Positions 33,031 to 41,516 of a stretch of DNA of 47,587 nucleotides are shown here, piece by piece (positions within the stretch are counted from its first letter, which is position 1; each line of letters starts with the position of its first letter). The stretch is taken from NCBI GenBank assembly GCA_013036995.1, contig JAAOXG010000045.1:1-47587 (forward strand). The letters are read 5' to 3'. The notes beneath the pieces are model-generated. The model was given only the letters and a program-made list of their open reading frames with translations. It was not told the DNA's origin and did no database searches. The translations under genes were made by a program, and so were the position numbers. The DNA is from Lacrimispora defluvii (GTDB taxonomy: Bacteria; Bacillota; Clostridia; Lachnospirales; Lachnospiraceae).

Positions 33031-33903
33031 CTAAAACATTCCGTCGAGGGAACGAAGAATCTCATACACAATGATCGCTATGTAAGTCATAAGGAAACAC
33101 ATCAGCATGATGAAGCTGAATACTCTGATTTTTGGCGGTATCTTCATTGCCCTTGCTTTTAATCTCTGAAGTTCCAGCTGCTTCATGTCGTGTGCAAGCA
33201 TTTGAAAATACATTGCTCCGTCGTCCCCGCGAAGAACACCAATCAGTCCCCTTGTGATATCAGAGAGCATCGGTGAATTGATCCTTGCTTCAAATCTGGT
33301 CAGTGCTGCCTCGTAACTGCTCGAGCGCATATCTGCTGTTAAAATATCCAGTTCATTTGCAAAATCTTCTCCGGCATTCTTCTTAAAATTCTCCAAAATC
33401 CCAAGTACATCCCTGCTTGCTTTCAGCTCCTGTGTAATGGTTGCTACAAACCTCGGCAGTTCCAATTCTATCTTTTCCCGTTTTGCAGCAAGCTTTTCAT
33501 CTGCTTTCTTGATTTCCTTAAAATATATCATAATAGCAAGGATTAGCAGAACCGGTGCCAGCAAAGGCAAAACCAGAAGACAGGGAACCACACCAAGAGC
33601 TACCAGCAATGACTTTACCAATGCAAATGCCATAAATTCTTCCGGGGTCTGACTGATTCCGGCAGCATGCAACGTGTTTTGCATCCTGCTTTTTTTATAC
33701 TCATCCATCGGGATATATTTTGCGAGTTTAACCGCCCAGCCATTGAGGAAGGCGTCCATACTTTTCGCTTTCTCTTTCCTTTGCTTGGTTGCTGACAGCA
33801 TTGCTTTCCCGGTTGCAAGGCTTGGTAATTTCAAAGCATCGGAAAGTATAAAATATAATCCAGCGGCAAACAGTATTCCGAAGAGTAATATTAATATAGT
33901 CAT
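33031..33903 (-). CDS. TadC-type T2SS F-family membrane protein
   Basis: A 290-residue inner-membrane platform protein. It has N-terminal and two C-terminal helices around a GspF-like cytoplasmic domain, KKNAGEDFANELDILTADMR, and ends with IRVFSFIMLMCFLMTYIAII. It pairs with the adjacent TadB-like protein and should work with the CpaF ATPase. The gene begins five bases after the previous one. Whether the system works is doubtful because CpaF is truncated. Confidence 0.8.
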   Translation of the reverse strand: MTILILLFGILFAAGLYFILSDALKLPSLATGKAMLSATKQRKEKAKSMDAFLNGWAVKLAKYIPMDEYKKSRMQNTLHAAGISQTPEEFMAFALVKSLLVALGVVPCLLVLPLLAPVLLILAIMIYFKEIKKADEKLAAKREKIELELPRFVATITQELKASRDVLGILENFKKNAGEDFANELDILTADMRSSSYEAALTRFEARINSPMLSDITRGLIGVLRGDDGAMYFQMLAHDMKQLELQRLKARAMKIPPKIRVFSFIMLMCFLMTYIAIIVYEILRSLDGMF

Positions 33904-33908
33904 ACCAC

Positions 33909-34838
33909 CTACCTCCTGTACTCGATGGGCTGCGTGAGCCTGATTACAAATGCTGCTGAAATGAATACTGCTGCAAAACAGATGGCAAGGATAATCTGCC
34001 CAAGCGGTGTATGCATCAGGGTATGGTACCAGTCCTTATTCAGGAAATATAAGAGTGGTATATTCCCAATCACTAGGATCTGCATAGTGATAAATTCTTT
34101 TCTTGGTTCAAACACCATATTTTCCAGTTCTCCATTTACCACACGCATATCGGAAAGTTTTGATACGATGGGAGTCAGGGTGGTTTTAAGATTTCTGTCA
34201 AGCTGACAGGAAATCATGGCATCACACCATTCACGAAACACAGTGTTATCAATCTGCTCCCTCATATCCTGCAAACCTGCCGTAATATCTGGATTTATCA
34301 GCTTAATCCGGCAGACAAATCCTTTGAATACAGACAGAACCGGAGGATTTAAGTAATCCATATTTTCCTCCACCGCAGTTAGGATGTCTTCGTTTCTTAG
34401 ATATGCTGTCGTAATAATGGATAGTGCTGTCTCAAGTTCTGCCGCAATGTCTTTCTTAAAATGGGTCTGAGTAAGCCTTACGTACCAGAAAGGCAGAAAC
34501 AAGAAACCCACTGCAAGCACTGGAACCAGAAAGAAATTTCCAAGCAGTATAGCAATTCCGCCTCCAATTGTAAACAAAAGCAGGGACACGGCACAGATCA
34601 TTGGAAACATCTGCTCACGACCTGTTATTTTAAGTATCGACTGCACTTCTGACACTTCACGCCTGAAAAAAGACAGCTTCTTACGCTTTGTTGCTTCATT
34701 GATTTCATCCTTGATACTGCGGGGTTTACTCATGAAACTCCGAAAAAAACTATCAGTAAATTCCATCGGTGTCAGGGAAAAGAGTATAAAAAAACCGGTT
34801 ATCATCCCAACACAGGCAATTAACAAAACTACATTCAT
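33909..34838 (-). CDS. TadB-type T2SS F-family membrane protein
   Basis: A 309-residue membrane protein of the TadB class: helices at the start (VVLLIACVGMITGFFILFSL) and near 85-120, then a GspF domain (AELETALSIITTAYLRNEDI, with NTVFREWCDAMISCQLDRNL), and C-terminal helices. It is the partner of the TadC-like protein. It overlaps the CpaF remnant by four bases (ATGA), as expected in an intact Tad operon. Confidence 0.8.
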   Translation of the reverse strand: MNVVLLIACVGMITGFFILFSLTPMEFTDSFFRSFMSKPRSIKDEINEATKRKKLSFFRREVSEVQSILKITGREQMFPMICAVSLLLFTIGGGIAILLGNFFLVPVLAVGFLFLPFWYVRLTQTHFKKDIAAELETALSIITTAYLRNEDILTAVEENMDYLNPPVLSVFKGFVCRIKLINPDITAGLQDMREQIDNTVFREWCDAMISCQLDRNLKTTLTPIVSKLSDMRVVNGELENMVFEPRKEFITMQILVIGNIPLLYFLNKDWYHTLMHTPLGQIILAICFAAVFISAAFVIRLTQPIEYRR

Positions 34839-35359
34839 TTCATGGTTTCCTCCCTTCTCTTCATATTTTTGATCATTTCAACCGGCATTCCATTTTCTAA
34901 TAACCGTTTGGAAAGGCTCTCTGAAATACTGCACTTCTGCTCGTGATATCCCTCAATATAAAACTTACCCTTCTCATCCATCCGGTTTTCTGTGATGATG
35001 TATTGAAACAATGTCCGATAATTCCTTGTTCCATCCGCAAGAATCTCACATTCCATGATTTCCATCATCCTTCTTTGCTTATTTTCTAGCTGCTTACAGA
35101 ACACAATAATCGGATAAGCCTCCGTTACATATCCCATCAGAGTTTCATCGGACATATCCACAGCGCGTTTACACAAAGAAACCATTCTCCGGTAAGTTGC
35201 CTCACAGGAATTGGCATGTATGGTAGTTAGAACCGCAATCCCGGTTCTTGCTGCCTCCTGTGCGGCATTGGCTTCTGCTCCTCTCATTTCTCCAACCACT
35301 GCAATATCGGGATTGAAACGAAGTGCCATCCTCCTTTGATAATCCATTTTCAAAATCAA
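34835..35359 (-). pseudogene. CpaF/TadA-type secretion ATPase, C-terminal remnant
   Basis: The frame holds the second half of a VirB11/CpaF ATPase: Walker B region LRFNPDIAVVGEMRGAEANA and the His box GIAVLTTIHANSCEATYRRM. It has ~174 residues against ~400-450 in the family. The N-terminal domain and Walker A are missing. Homology begins right where the dam gene ends, around 35340-35355, so a deletion has joined the two. An SD-like AAAGGAGGATGG lies inside the junction and could start translation at codon ATG 35326. The ATPase is almost certainly inactive. Confidence 0.75.
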
Positions 35360-36176
35360 ATAAATTCATTTGCGAAGGAGCATTCTGCTCTCGTTCATGC
35401 AAATCATAATTGGCAATCAGAATTTCCGGGAACTGTGCACCATTATCATATCTTTGCTTGATGTTATTGATCCGGCTGTAGCTTTCAATCACAATGCCCG
35501 GTGCATCATAAAGACCCCTGATAAATTCGCAGTCATTATAAGAAAGCAGGAATTTACCTTCGATGCCAAGCAAAGCGTCCCGGAGTCTTATATGGTCTTC
35601 CTTCTGGAATCCCTCTTCCCCGACATTTTTATAATATTTTTCTGTATCGAAGTAGGGCGGATCCAGATAAAAAAAACTAACCTGGCGGTCATACTGCCTG
35701 ATCAGTTTTTCAAAATCCTTATTCTCAATTACAACCTTTGCCAGTCTTCGGTGTGCCTGCTCAATTACAGGGAAATTACTTCTGATATCGTGCGGCTGAC
35801 TCCCGAAGCTTGTCAGACCGGATGCATAACTGTACCTGATCAGCTGATAAAAATAAGCGGCACGTTTGACATCATCTGTCTCAGTTTCGTTATCAAGGAT
35901 TTCTTTGGTTCTGTCAAAATCCGCTCTGGAATTTAAAACATACATCAGTTCCCTTTGCAATTCTTCATAACTGTCTCTGACACAGCGGTATAAATTGACA
36001 AGCAGACTGTTGAAGTCATTGTAGACTTCGAAGTCATTCCCCGGCGGTTTATGAAACAAAACCCATCCCCCTCCGCCGAACACTTCAATATACCTTTCGT
36101 AATAGAGCGGAAAGAGAGAAACGATTAATTCCCTCATGGATTTTTTTCCGCCAATCCAGCTCATAAAACTATTAAT
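35202..36176 (-). CDS. Dam-type DNA adenine methyltransferase with altered C-terminus
   Basis: An N6-adenine methylase of the Dam class (GATC-type), about 270 genuine residues. The SAM motif is YIEVFGGGGWVLFHKP, and the catalytic motif IV is FFYLDPPYFDTEKYY. The normal end is APSQMNLFDF, after which the frame runs ~50 residues through CpaF DNA in the wrong frame to a stop at 35202. An SD AAGGAGG is 19 bases before ATG 36164. The codon ATT at 36176 sits seven bases after it and restores the common N-terminus INSFMSWIGGKK, so ATT may be a rare start or a mutated ATG. The extra tail may not harm activity. Confidence 0.8.
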   Translation of the reverse strand: MNSFMSWIGGKKSMRELIVSLFPLYYERYIEVFGGGGWVLFHKPPGNDFEVYNDFNSLLVNLYRCVRDSYEELQRELMYVLNSRADFDRTKEILDNETETDDVKRAAYFYQLIRYSYASGLTSFGSQPHDIRSNFPVIEQAHRRLAKVVIENKDFEKLIRQYDRQVSFFYLDPPYFDTEKYYKNVGEEGFQKEDHIRLRDALLGIEGKFLLSYNDCEFIRGLYDAPGIVIESYSRINNIKQRYDNGAQFPEILIANYDLHEREQNAPSQMNLFDFENGLSKEDGTSFQSRYCSGWRNERSRSQCRTGGSKNRDCGSNYHTCQFL

Positions 36177-36179
36177 ATT

Positions 36180-36536
36180 TTATCCCTCCTTTTCACACAC
36201 AATCCATATTTCAAGCTGCATCTGACTGCTTGAATCAGGATAAAGGGATAAGGCCTTTACCAGTCCATTCTTTGCCTCCGCAATTTTACGGATTCTGCTG
36301 TTTAACTGTCGGATACTTTGCTTGACTTCCTTTTCATTCGCAGCATAAAAATATCCGCCGTCATAACTGCAGATTGGATGACCCTCGCATCGAAGAGCAT
36401 TTACGATATCACGGATTTTTCTGTTGCTCAGATGAAATCTGGTTTCCAAGCACTTGCTCTGTAATGCCTTATCCTCTCCTGTGTGATTTCGTTTTAAATA
36501 AGCCAAGAATTTTTCATTTATGTTTTCATGATCCAC
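36180..36536 (-). CDS. Small winged-helix-like protein
   Basis: A 118-residue protein: NEKFLAYLKRNHTGEDKALQ, then SNRKIRDIVNALRCEGHPIC and SYDGGYFYAANEKEV. The helix-turn-strand pattern with the R..V..LR..G.PI....GY wing is that of phage-type winged-helix DNA-binding proteins. The start is GTG 36536, behind AAAGGAGG at nine bases; no in-frame ATG fits. It is separated from the upstream DUF4314 gene by two terminators, so it starts its own transcript with dam. Confidence 0.65.
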   Translation of the reverse strand: MDHENINEKFLAYLKRNHTGEDKALQSKCLETRFHLSNRKIRDIVNALRCEGHPICSYDGGYFYAANEKEVKQSIRQLNSRIRKIAEAKNGLVKALSLYPDSSSQMQLEIWIVCEKEG

Positions 36537-36583
36537 CTCCTATCGCCTCCTTTGTCTGGTGGAAGAACTTTTGACAACAAAAA

Positions 36584-36626
36584 AGGCCGGTTGTTTCACT
36601 GCGCATTGCAGCAAATCAACCGGCCT
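36584..36626 (-). terminator. Rho-independent terminator after the ArdA/DUF4314 operon
   Basis: The minus-strand RNA forms AGGCCGGTTG...CAACCGGCCT, extended by A/T pairs and an inner stem, followed by six U residues (36579-36584). It is a strong terminator. Confidence 0.9.
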
Positions 36627-36643
36627 CATCTGATTCTGGGCAC

Positions 36644-36671
36644 AAAAAAAGTACAGCTAATTAACTGCACT
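36644..36671 (-). terminator. Second terminator, upstream of the first
   Basis: A 7-bp stem AGTGCAG/CTGTACT around an 8-base loop on the minus strand, followed by seven U residues (36644-36650). With the hairpin at 36584-36626 it makes a tandem terminator. Confidence 0.75.
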
Positions 36672-36728
36672 CCGATTTTGCTCAGTTTGTTTTTCATTTG
36701 TACCTTTATTACCTTACCTAATCCTCTT

Positions 36729-37016
36729 TTACATGCTCATCCCTCCCATGGCTTGTTCTGTCCCCTTCACAAGACTTTCTACAGATGGTTTTGAAATCAC
36801 TTTGAAACTATCCTCACCTGGGACAACACCAAGTGTTCTGCCATTATCCCATTTCATATGTAAGGTACCAATATCATCAACTCTTTCCACTGTTCCCATC
36901 ATACCTGATTCAAGCGGTGCATATGGATCATCCATACGGATTAATTCAATTCTGGTTCCTGCCGGATATTCTTCTTTGATTCTTTCAATTTCCTTTTGAG
37001 ATAAAAACCCTTTCAT
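36729..37016 (-). CDS. DUF4314-like protein with Met-rich tail
   Basis: A 95-residue protein. SQKEIERIKEEYPAGTRIEL and GMMGTVERVDDIGTLHMKWD form an SH3-like beta-barrel domain, DUF4314, seen in plasmid and conjugative-element proteins. The C-terminus TEQAMGGMSM is one of the recurring tails. I start at ATG 37016, overlapping the stop of the ArdA-like gene (ATGA), with GGGAGG nine bases upstream. An ATG at 37100 lies inside the previous gene. Confidence 0.75.
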   Translation of the reverse strand: MKGFLSQKEIERIKEEYPAGTRIELIRMDDPYAPLESGMMGTVERVDDIGTLHMKWDNGRTLGVVPGEDSFKVISKPSVESLVKGTEQAMGGMSM

Positions 37017-38680
37017 ATACTGATACCTCCCATGGACTGAGTTTGCTCTGTCATTCCCATCTCTTTCGCTGTTTTTAGAAACCAGTCTCTGCTGTTCCAA
37101 AAGCTGACGTAGATACCTTTATCATCCACCCAAATCTCCCGCTGTTCGAATCCTTCAGCCCAGCCGTCCGATGCCTGCCCATTAACCTCGGCCTTCATTA
37201 ATTCTAATTCCTTATCCATCAGAGCGTCATTTAAAGTTAGCACCGCCACACCCATCAGCTCTCCCTTTACTTCTTCTACTGTAAATTCATACTTAGCAAC
37301 TTTGGCATTGACACTATCACAGGCATCATAATATTTCATCAGTCCTCTTTTTTCTTCTTCTGGAATTTTACTTTTCGCAATGGCATCCAGTATTTCATTT
37401 TCATATGAAAGCAATTCATCGGCAGATAGTTCTTCTTCCTGTTCTGACTTTTCCATATATCCATACTTATTTTCTACATCATAAGTGATTGCTTTTAGCG
37501 GCATATAGAGTTTTAACTGCAGCGGCTGCTTGCGGCTTTCTACAACCATTCCAAGATTTTCGAATAATAGGTTCTGTAATTCCCGGTTACAACCGTAATA
37601 GGTGATGTATCCCCTTTTTGTAAATGCACCGCATTCGTTCTTTATTTTCTGCTGACCATATCTTTTAAAATCAATATAGTCTTCCAGATTCGGATCATAT
37701 TCAAAATGCCCAGAATCGCAGATCATGTATCTGCCATATTGTTCTGCATTTCTGATGCCGTCAAACATTTCAAATTCATACATGCTATCCAGCATAACTT
37801 TCAGTTCTTCCAAATTTCTTGGTCCAACATATTCCAACAGCTTCTCAAAATAATCTCCGTCCCTGCTTCTCATTTTCTTAAAATGCAAAGCAAAATCATT
37901 TAAGGCATCAATTCTAGCACTAAGTGGATTCTCTTTTTCAATCAGTTTGAGCATCCGATCAGGGAAGCAATCACTTTCCAAAGCCACATGACATTCTAAC
38001 AAATGCTCTGCCTCTAATCTCATCAACGCCTTTTCCATCGCAGACTCTGAACACGGAAGATACAAAAATTCTCTTTCACCTTTCACTTCTAATTCCAGTG
38101 TGGCAATTTCATTCTGCCAATGATAACAAGGAAAATGCTTTCCGTCATACACAATTTCCAGTTCATTTCTGTTTTGATACACGACACCATATGAGGTTAT
38201 TGCTTTTATTGGACTGAACTTTATTAAATCCTCTACTACTGCCTTACCATCCATATCCTCTAATTCCTTGACGGATGCCCCTCCAGCTTCATTTAGATAA
38301 ACATACTTGCCAACCTCATTCAGATTGCTAAAATCACTGATGACACTATAGCAGTGTGTGTTATACGTTAAGTTAATAAAATCCTCCATTGTATCAGCGC
38401 CTGTTGCGATTGCCGAAGCATAGAATGTCAGTTTTTCTCTTGCTTCAAGGCTGTCCAACCGTTTTATGAGAAAGTTTAATTCATCCACGTTGCAATAATG
38501 ATCTTTGATAACACTGTTGAAATCCGTGTCATCCGAATCAGTAACAAAACAATTCATTCCTTTCGATAGCCTGATGCCAACATCACTGCATACCTTGCTG
38601 AGTTTTTCTTCTTCACAGGGAAACCAGAATTCCACCATCCGGTTATCCGTAATGCTTGGATTTTTAATCGTTATGTACAT
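37013..38680 (-). CDS. ArdA-like antirestriction protein, long form
   Basis: A 555-residue acidic protein. The N-terminus YITIKNPSITDNRMVEFWFP and the block TFYASAIATGADTMEDFINL with NLNEVGKYV resemble ArdA, the DNA mimic that inhibits type I restriction enzymes. A second such block occurs (DSMYEFEMFDGIRNAEQYGR). The C-terminal ~180 residues add a YodL-like part (PLKAITYDV) and end TQSMGGISI, a Met/Ile tail. A normal ArdA has ~170 residues, so this is a multi-domain version. I start at 38680, behind GGAGGAGCGAAAC; an upstream start at 38731 has no ribosome site. Confidence 0.75.
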   Translation of the reverse strand: MYITIKNPSITDNRMVEFWFPCEEEKLSKVCSDVGIRLSKGMNCFVTDSDDTDFNSVIKDHYCNVDELNFLIKRLDSLEAREKLTFYASAIATGADTMEDFINLTYNTHCYSVISDFSNLNEVGKYVYLNEAGGASVKELEDMDGKAVVEDLIKFSPIKAITSYGVVYQNRNELEIVYDGKHFPCYHWQNEIATLELEVKGEREFLYLPCSESAMEKALMRLEAEHLLECHVALESDCFPDRMLKLIEKENPLSARIDALNDFALHFKKMRSRDGDYFEKLLEYVGPRNLEELKVMLDSMYEFEMFDGIRNAEQYGRYMICDSGHFEYDPNLEDYIDFKRYGQQKIKNECGAFTKRGYITYYGCNRELQNLLFENLGMVVESRKQPLQLKLYMPLKAITYDVENKYGYMEKSEQEEELSADELLSYENEILDAIAKSKIPEEEKRGLMKYYDACDSVNAKVAKYEFTVEEVKGELMGVAVLTLNDALMDKELELMKAEVNGQASDGWAEGFEQREIWVDDKGIYVSFWNSRDWFLKTAKEMGMTEQTQSMGGISI

Positions 38681-38763
38681 GTTTCGCTCCTCCATTATCT
38701 TTTCATTGCATAAAAAAGAGTTAGCTTTCACTATTAAGATTTCTCAATAGAAAAGTACCCTTG

Positions 38764-39453
38764 TCAGCATTTTGTCTGAAACATAGCTGTTCCGTATTTT
38801 GAAAGTAGCATGGAATTAATAATTACTTTGAATGTTTGCTCAGTAATCAAAGTCTTGTCAGCAATTTCATCCCGTTTAATAAACTCTCTACCCATATTAA
38901 TCGTTCTGGCCGTTTGGAAGATTGCATACCCATCCGTGTTAATTCCATTCAGGTGCATCTTTTTAAAATCAAAGCTGTCCACATAAATATGTTCTTTTGC
39001 AGCACACCATAATTTATTATCAGCAGTCAATAAGAATAATGTTGCCAGGTACGAAAGATTTCTATCTTCGATAGGTATGTCTTGTATCCGACAGACTGTA
39101 TAAAATCTGGATCGATGAATGGGATTCAAGAATATCTCTCCATCAAAGTTACGGGCAAGGAAATCAAGTCTTCTTTTCAAACGAGTCGATCCACAATCTT
39201 TAAAATGGTTTTCTAAAATCTCGGCATAAGTAATCAACCCTGCTGCCAACCTTTCTGATAAATAAATGCAAGATGCTTCATTACAGCATTCACTAATTGG
39301 ATAATCACAATCCTGACACCTCAATGGTTCTTTCTTATCTTCTACTGTCTTCACAACAATCACCCCACTTCTTCTTGGCATAAAATTTGGTACAAGCATC
39401 ATCAATTGTTCCAGCTCATGAAGATCTGTACCATACATAAAAAATTTTGACAT
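38764..39453 (-). CDS. Hypothetical Cys-rich element protein
   Basis: A 229-residue protein that I do not recognise. Near residue 45 a cysteine cluster CQDCDYPISECCNEASC could bind zinc. The remainder is mixed alpha/beta (SRFYTVCRIQDIPIEDRNLS). It starts ATG 39453 behind AAGGATGAGAG. It precedes the ArdA-like gene by ~80 bases. It lacks the Met-rich tail, ending AMFQTKC. Confidence 0.6.
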   Translation of the reverse strand: MSKFFMYGTDLHELEQLMMLVPNFMPRRSGVIVVKTVEDKKEPLRCQDCDYPISECCNEASCIYLSERLAAGLITYAEILENHFKDCGSTRLKRRLDFLARNFDGEIFLNPIHRSRFYTVCRIQDIPIEDRNLSYLATLFLLTADNKLWCAAKEHIYVDSFDFKKMHLNGINTDGYAIFQTARTINMGREFIKRDEIADKTLITEQTFKVIINSMLLSKYGTAMFQTKC

Positions 39454-39482
39454 CGTCTCTCATCCTTTCTGATTTTAGGTAT

Positions 39483-39542
39483 AAAAAAAGAGGCTAAGTC
39501 TGTAGGTCTTCTAGTTAACCTAAAAACTTAGCCTCTTTTTTT
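39483..39542 (-). terminator. Bidirectional terminator between the conflict cassette and element genes
   Basis: aaaaaaagaggctaagt (39483-39499) and acttagcctcttttttt (39526-39542) are perfect 17-base complements, giving a GC-cored stem with A- and U-tracts on the two sides. It can stop transcription from either strand. It forms the left border of the AT-rich cassette. Confidence 0.9.
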
Positions 39543-39604
39543 CAAGTTTATTAATAACTATAAACATAAAATAAAGTATAATTTTCATCATTGTTGTTAC
39601 GTTT

Positions 39605-40459
39605 CTAATAATATTTCTCTATTTCTTCTATTATTTTTTCTGCTTCCGCGTTTTGATCATAATAGTCTATGTCATACCTTTGTTTTGTGCGTAAGTGATA
39701 CAACCACCCTTCAAGCATAGCTAAATATATTTCATTTACATCATCCAAATTAGCATATTGTCCAACATAATTATGTCGGGCATCATAACTCTCTTGTGAA
39801 ACTGGATATCGATAACGTTCATAATATAAATCGCTATCTATTAATTGAGCGTATCCTTCCTCATCAATAACCAATTTATTACTTCTAAAATCATTTCCAG
39901 CTCTTAGTACCGATTTTATTTCTTCTTCAGTAAATAGATGCGAAGGAGGTTTAATCCGAAACAATTTTATGGTGAAATAGATTCCCATTTCTTGCCATAT
40001 CATCCCAGCATCATTACATATCTTTTGAATACTCTCTTCAATTTCAATCACAGCATTTACTGCTCCGTTAAAATCCGAAAATATATATTTACCTTCCTTA
40101 CTAACTGGATATGGAATAACGTCTTCTTCAAAAATATATCCTGTTTCCGCTACATATTTTCTTGATCCAAAAACTCCTCCATTTATATGAAACATAATAG
40201 CAAATTCCAACTTACCATCATTATTATAATTGTTTTTATCACAAATATTCTTAAAACACCACCCACTCCAATTTTCTTCAATAAAATTGTCAAACTTACA
40301 ACTTTCATCGATTCTTTTATTAGTTTCTGCTTCTGCATTTTCGTCTTCAATACTAAATGGATTCTTCTGATATATGTTTAAAAATTCCTGAAAATCTTTC
40401 AGCTTAAAATAAAAATGGCGCATAGTTCCGATATACTGCCGAAATTCTACACTACTCAT
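39605..40459 (-). pseudogene. C-terminal part of the HD-HSP90-type protein (third frame)
   Basis: This frame gives 284 residues from ATG 40459. It continues upstream without a stop as DGTEFPKGHRQVDRFLEGTF and then VVFSKQSIYNHISG up to about 40596, where the ATPase frame ends. Adding one T near 40585-40597 joins LDD to YDDGTEFPKG. It is therefore the C-terminal domain of the neighbouring HSP90-type ATPase rather than a separate gene. The domain is acidic and Tyr-rich (YYERYRYPVSQESYDARHN), and I do not recognise it. Confidence 0.7.
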
Positions 40460-40536
40460 TTTATTATGTCTAGCATCATAAGTTCCCGATATGTGATTAT
40501 AGATAGATTGTTTTGAAAATACAACAAATGTCCCTT

Positions 40537-41505
40537 CTAAAAATCTATCAACCTGCCTATGCCCTTTAGGAAACTCTGTTCCATCATCATATCATCTAAA
40601 GTAATAGCCTGTAAATTACTTTGAAACTTATATAAAACTTGATCTGATTCATTTACTATTGAACATGGAATTCTTGCAACAGTGATTGTATTGATTAATT
40701 CACTTACAATTTTTGAAGTATCAATTTCATCTTTAAGAATCAACTCAATCTTTGTCCCTTCAACAATAGTAGAAGGTTTCAATTCTAAATACGACATTAA
40801 AGGATTGACTGTTACATCAAAAGATATGCCATTCTCTGTTTTATAAAAATCATTGTACTTAGTATTAATTATAGCCTTTTTAGCAATAGAAAACACAGAC
40901 CAAAATCCTATTCCATATCTTGCTAGACTATAAAACCCTTTATTTATTGGATTTTCTATAAAATTAACCGTCCTGCTTTTGCTCTTACCGACTTGCAAGA
41001 AATAATTCGTTACATCATCTTCAGTCATGCCAATACCATTGTCAATAACACTTATGCTTTTTTGTTTATTATTAATAACAATCTTAATTTCAGGGTTATA
41101 TATAGCGGAGTTAGGTTTAACATGCTGTTTGTATCTGCATGCATCCAATGAATTTTGAATAAGTTCTTTTATCGGTAGACTGTCGGAACCCCCCCACATC
41201 TTTTTGCTTGTCAATATTTCACGTATTTGGAACTCATCCATTTTTATAGCTACAGGGTGATACTTAAAATTGTTTGTTGTAAAGCTTTCTCTAATAATAA
41301 TTGGATTATGCAGTTTAAGCAAAGGTCTACTTTGTCCTTTATCGTAATTTATATATTCTTTTAACCACGCTTCTATTTGATCAAGCGTTTTATGAGTAGC
41401 ATGTAAAACATTCGCTGTTTGAAATTCTCCTGTCGCATATATAAACCCTTCTTTAGAAATTGAAATTCCACACCCAATTGACCTATGCTTCATCATCTCA
41501 AGCAA
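40537..41505 (-). pseudogene. HSP90-like (GHKL) ATPase domain (second frame)
   Basis: The middle of the protein. It has the GHKL ATP-binding motifs: N-box ELIQNSLDACR, G1 box DNGIGMT (with NKQKSISVI before it), and G2 box YGIGFWSVF. A following middle domain has VEGTKIELILKDE. The frame can be read upstream past its TTG into RRNDEVAQISLLEMM, so it continues the HD gene after a one-base shift near 41520-41535. At its 3' end it stops at RLIDF, where another one-base shift leads to the C-terminal part. ATP-dependent sensing of infection is a likely role by analogy. Confidence 0.8.
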
Positions 41506-41516
41506 GGATATTTGAG

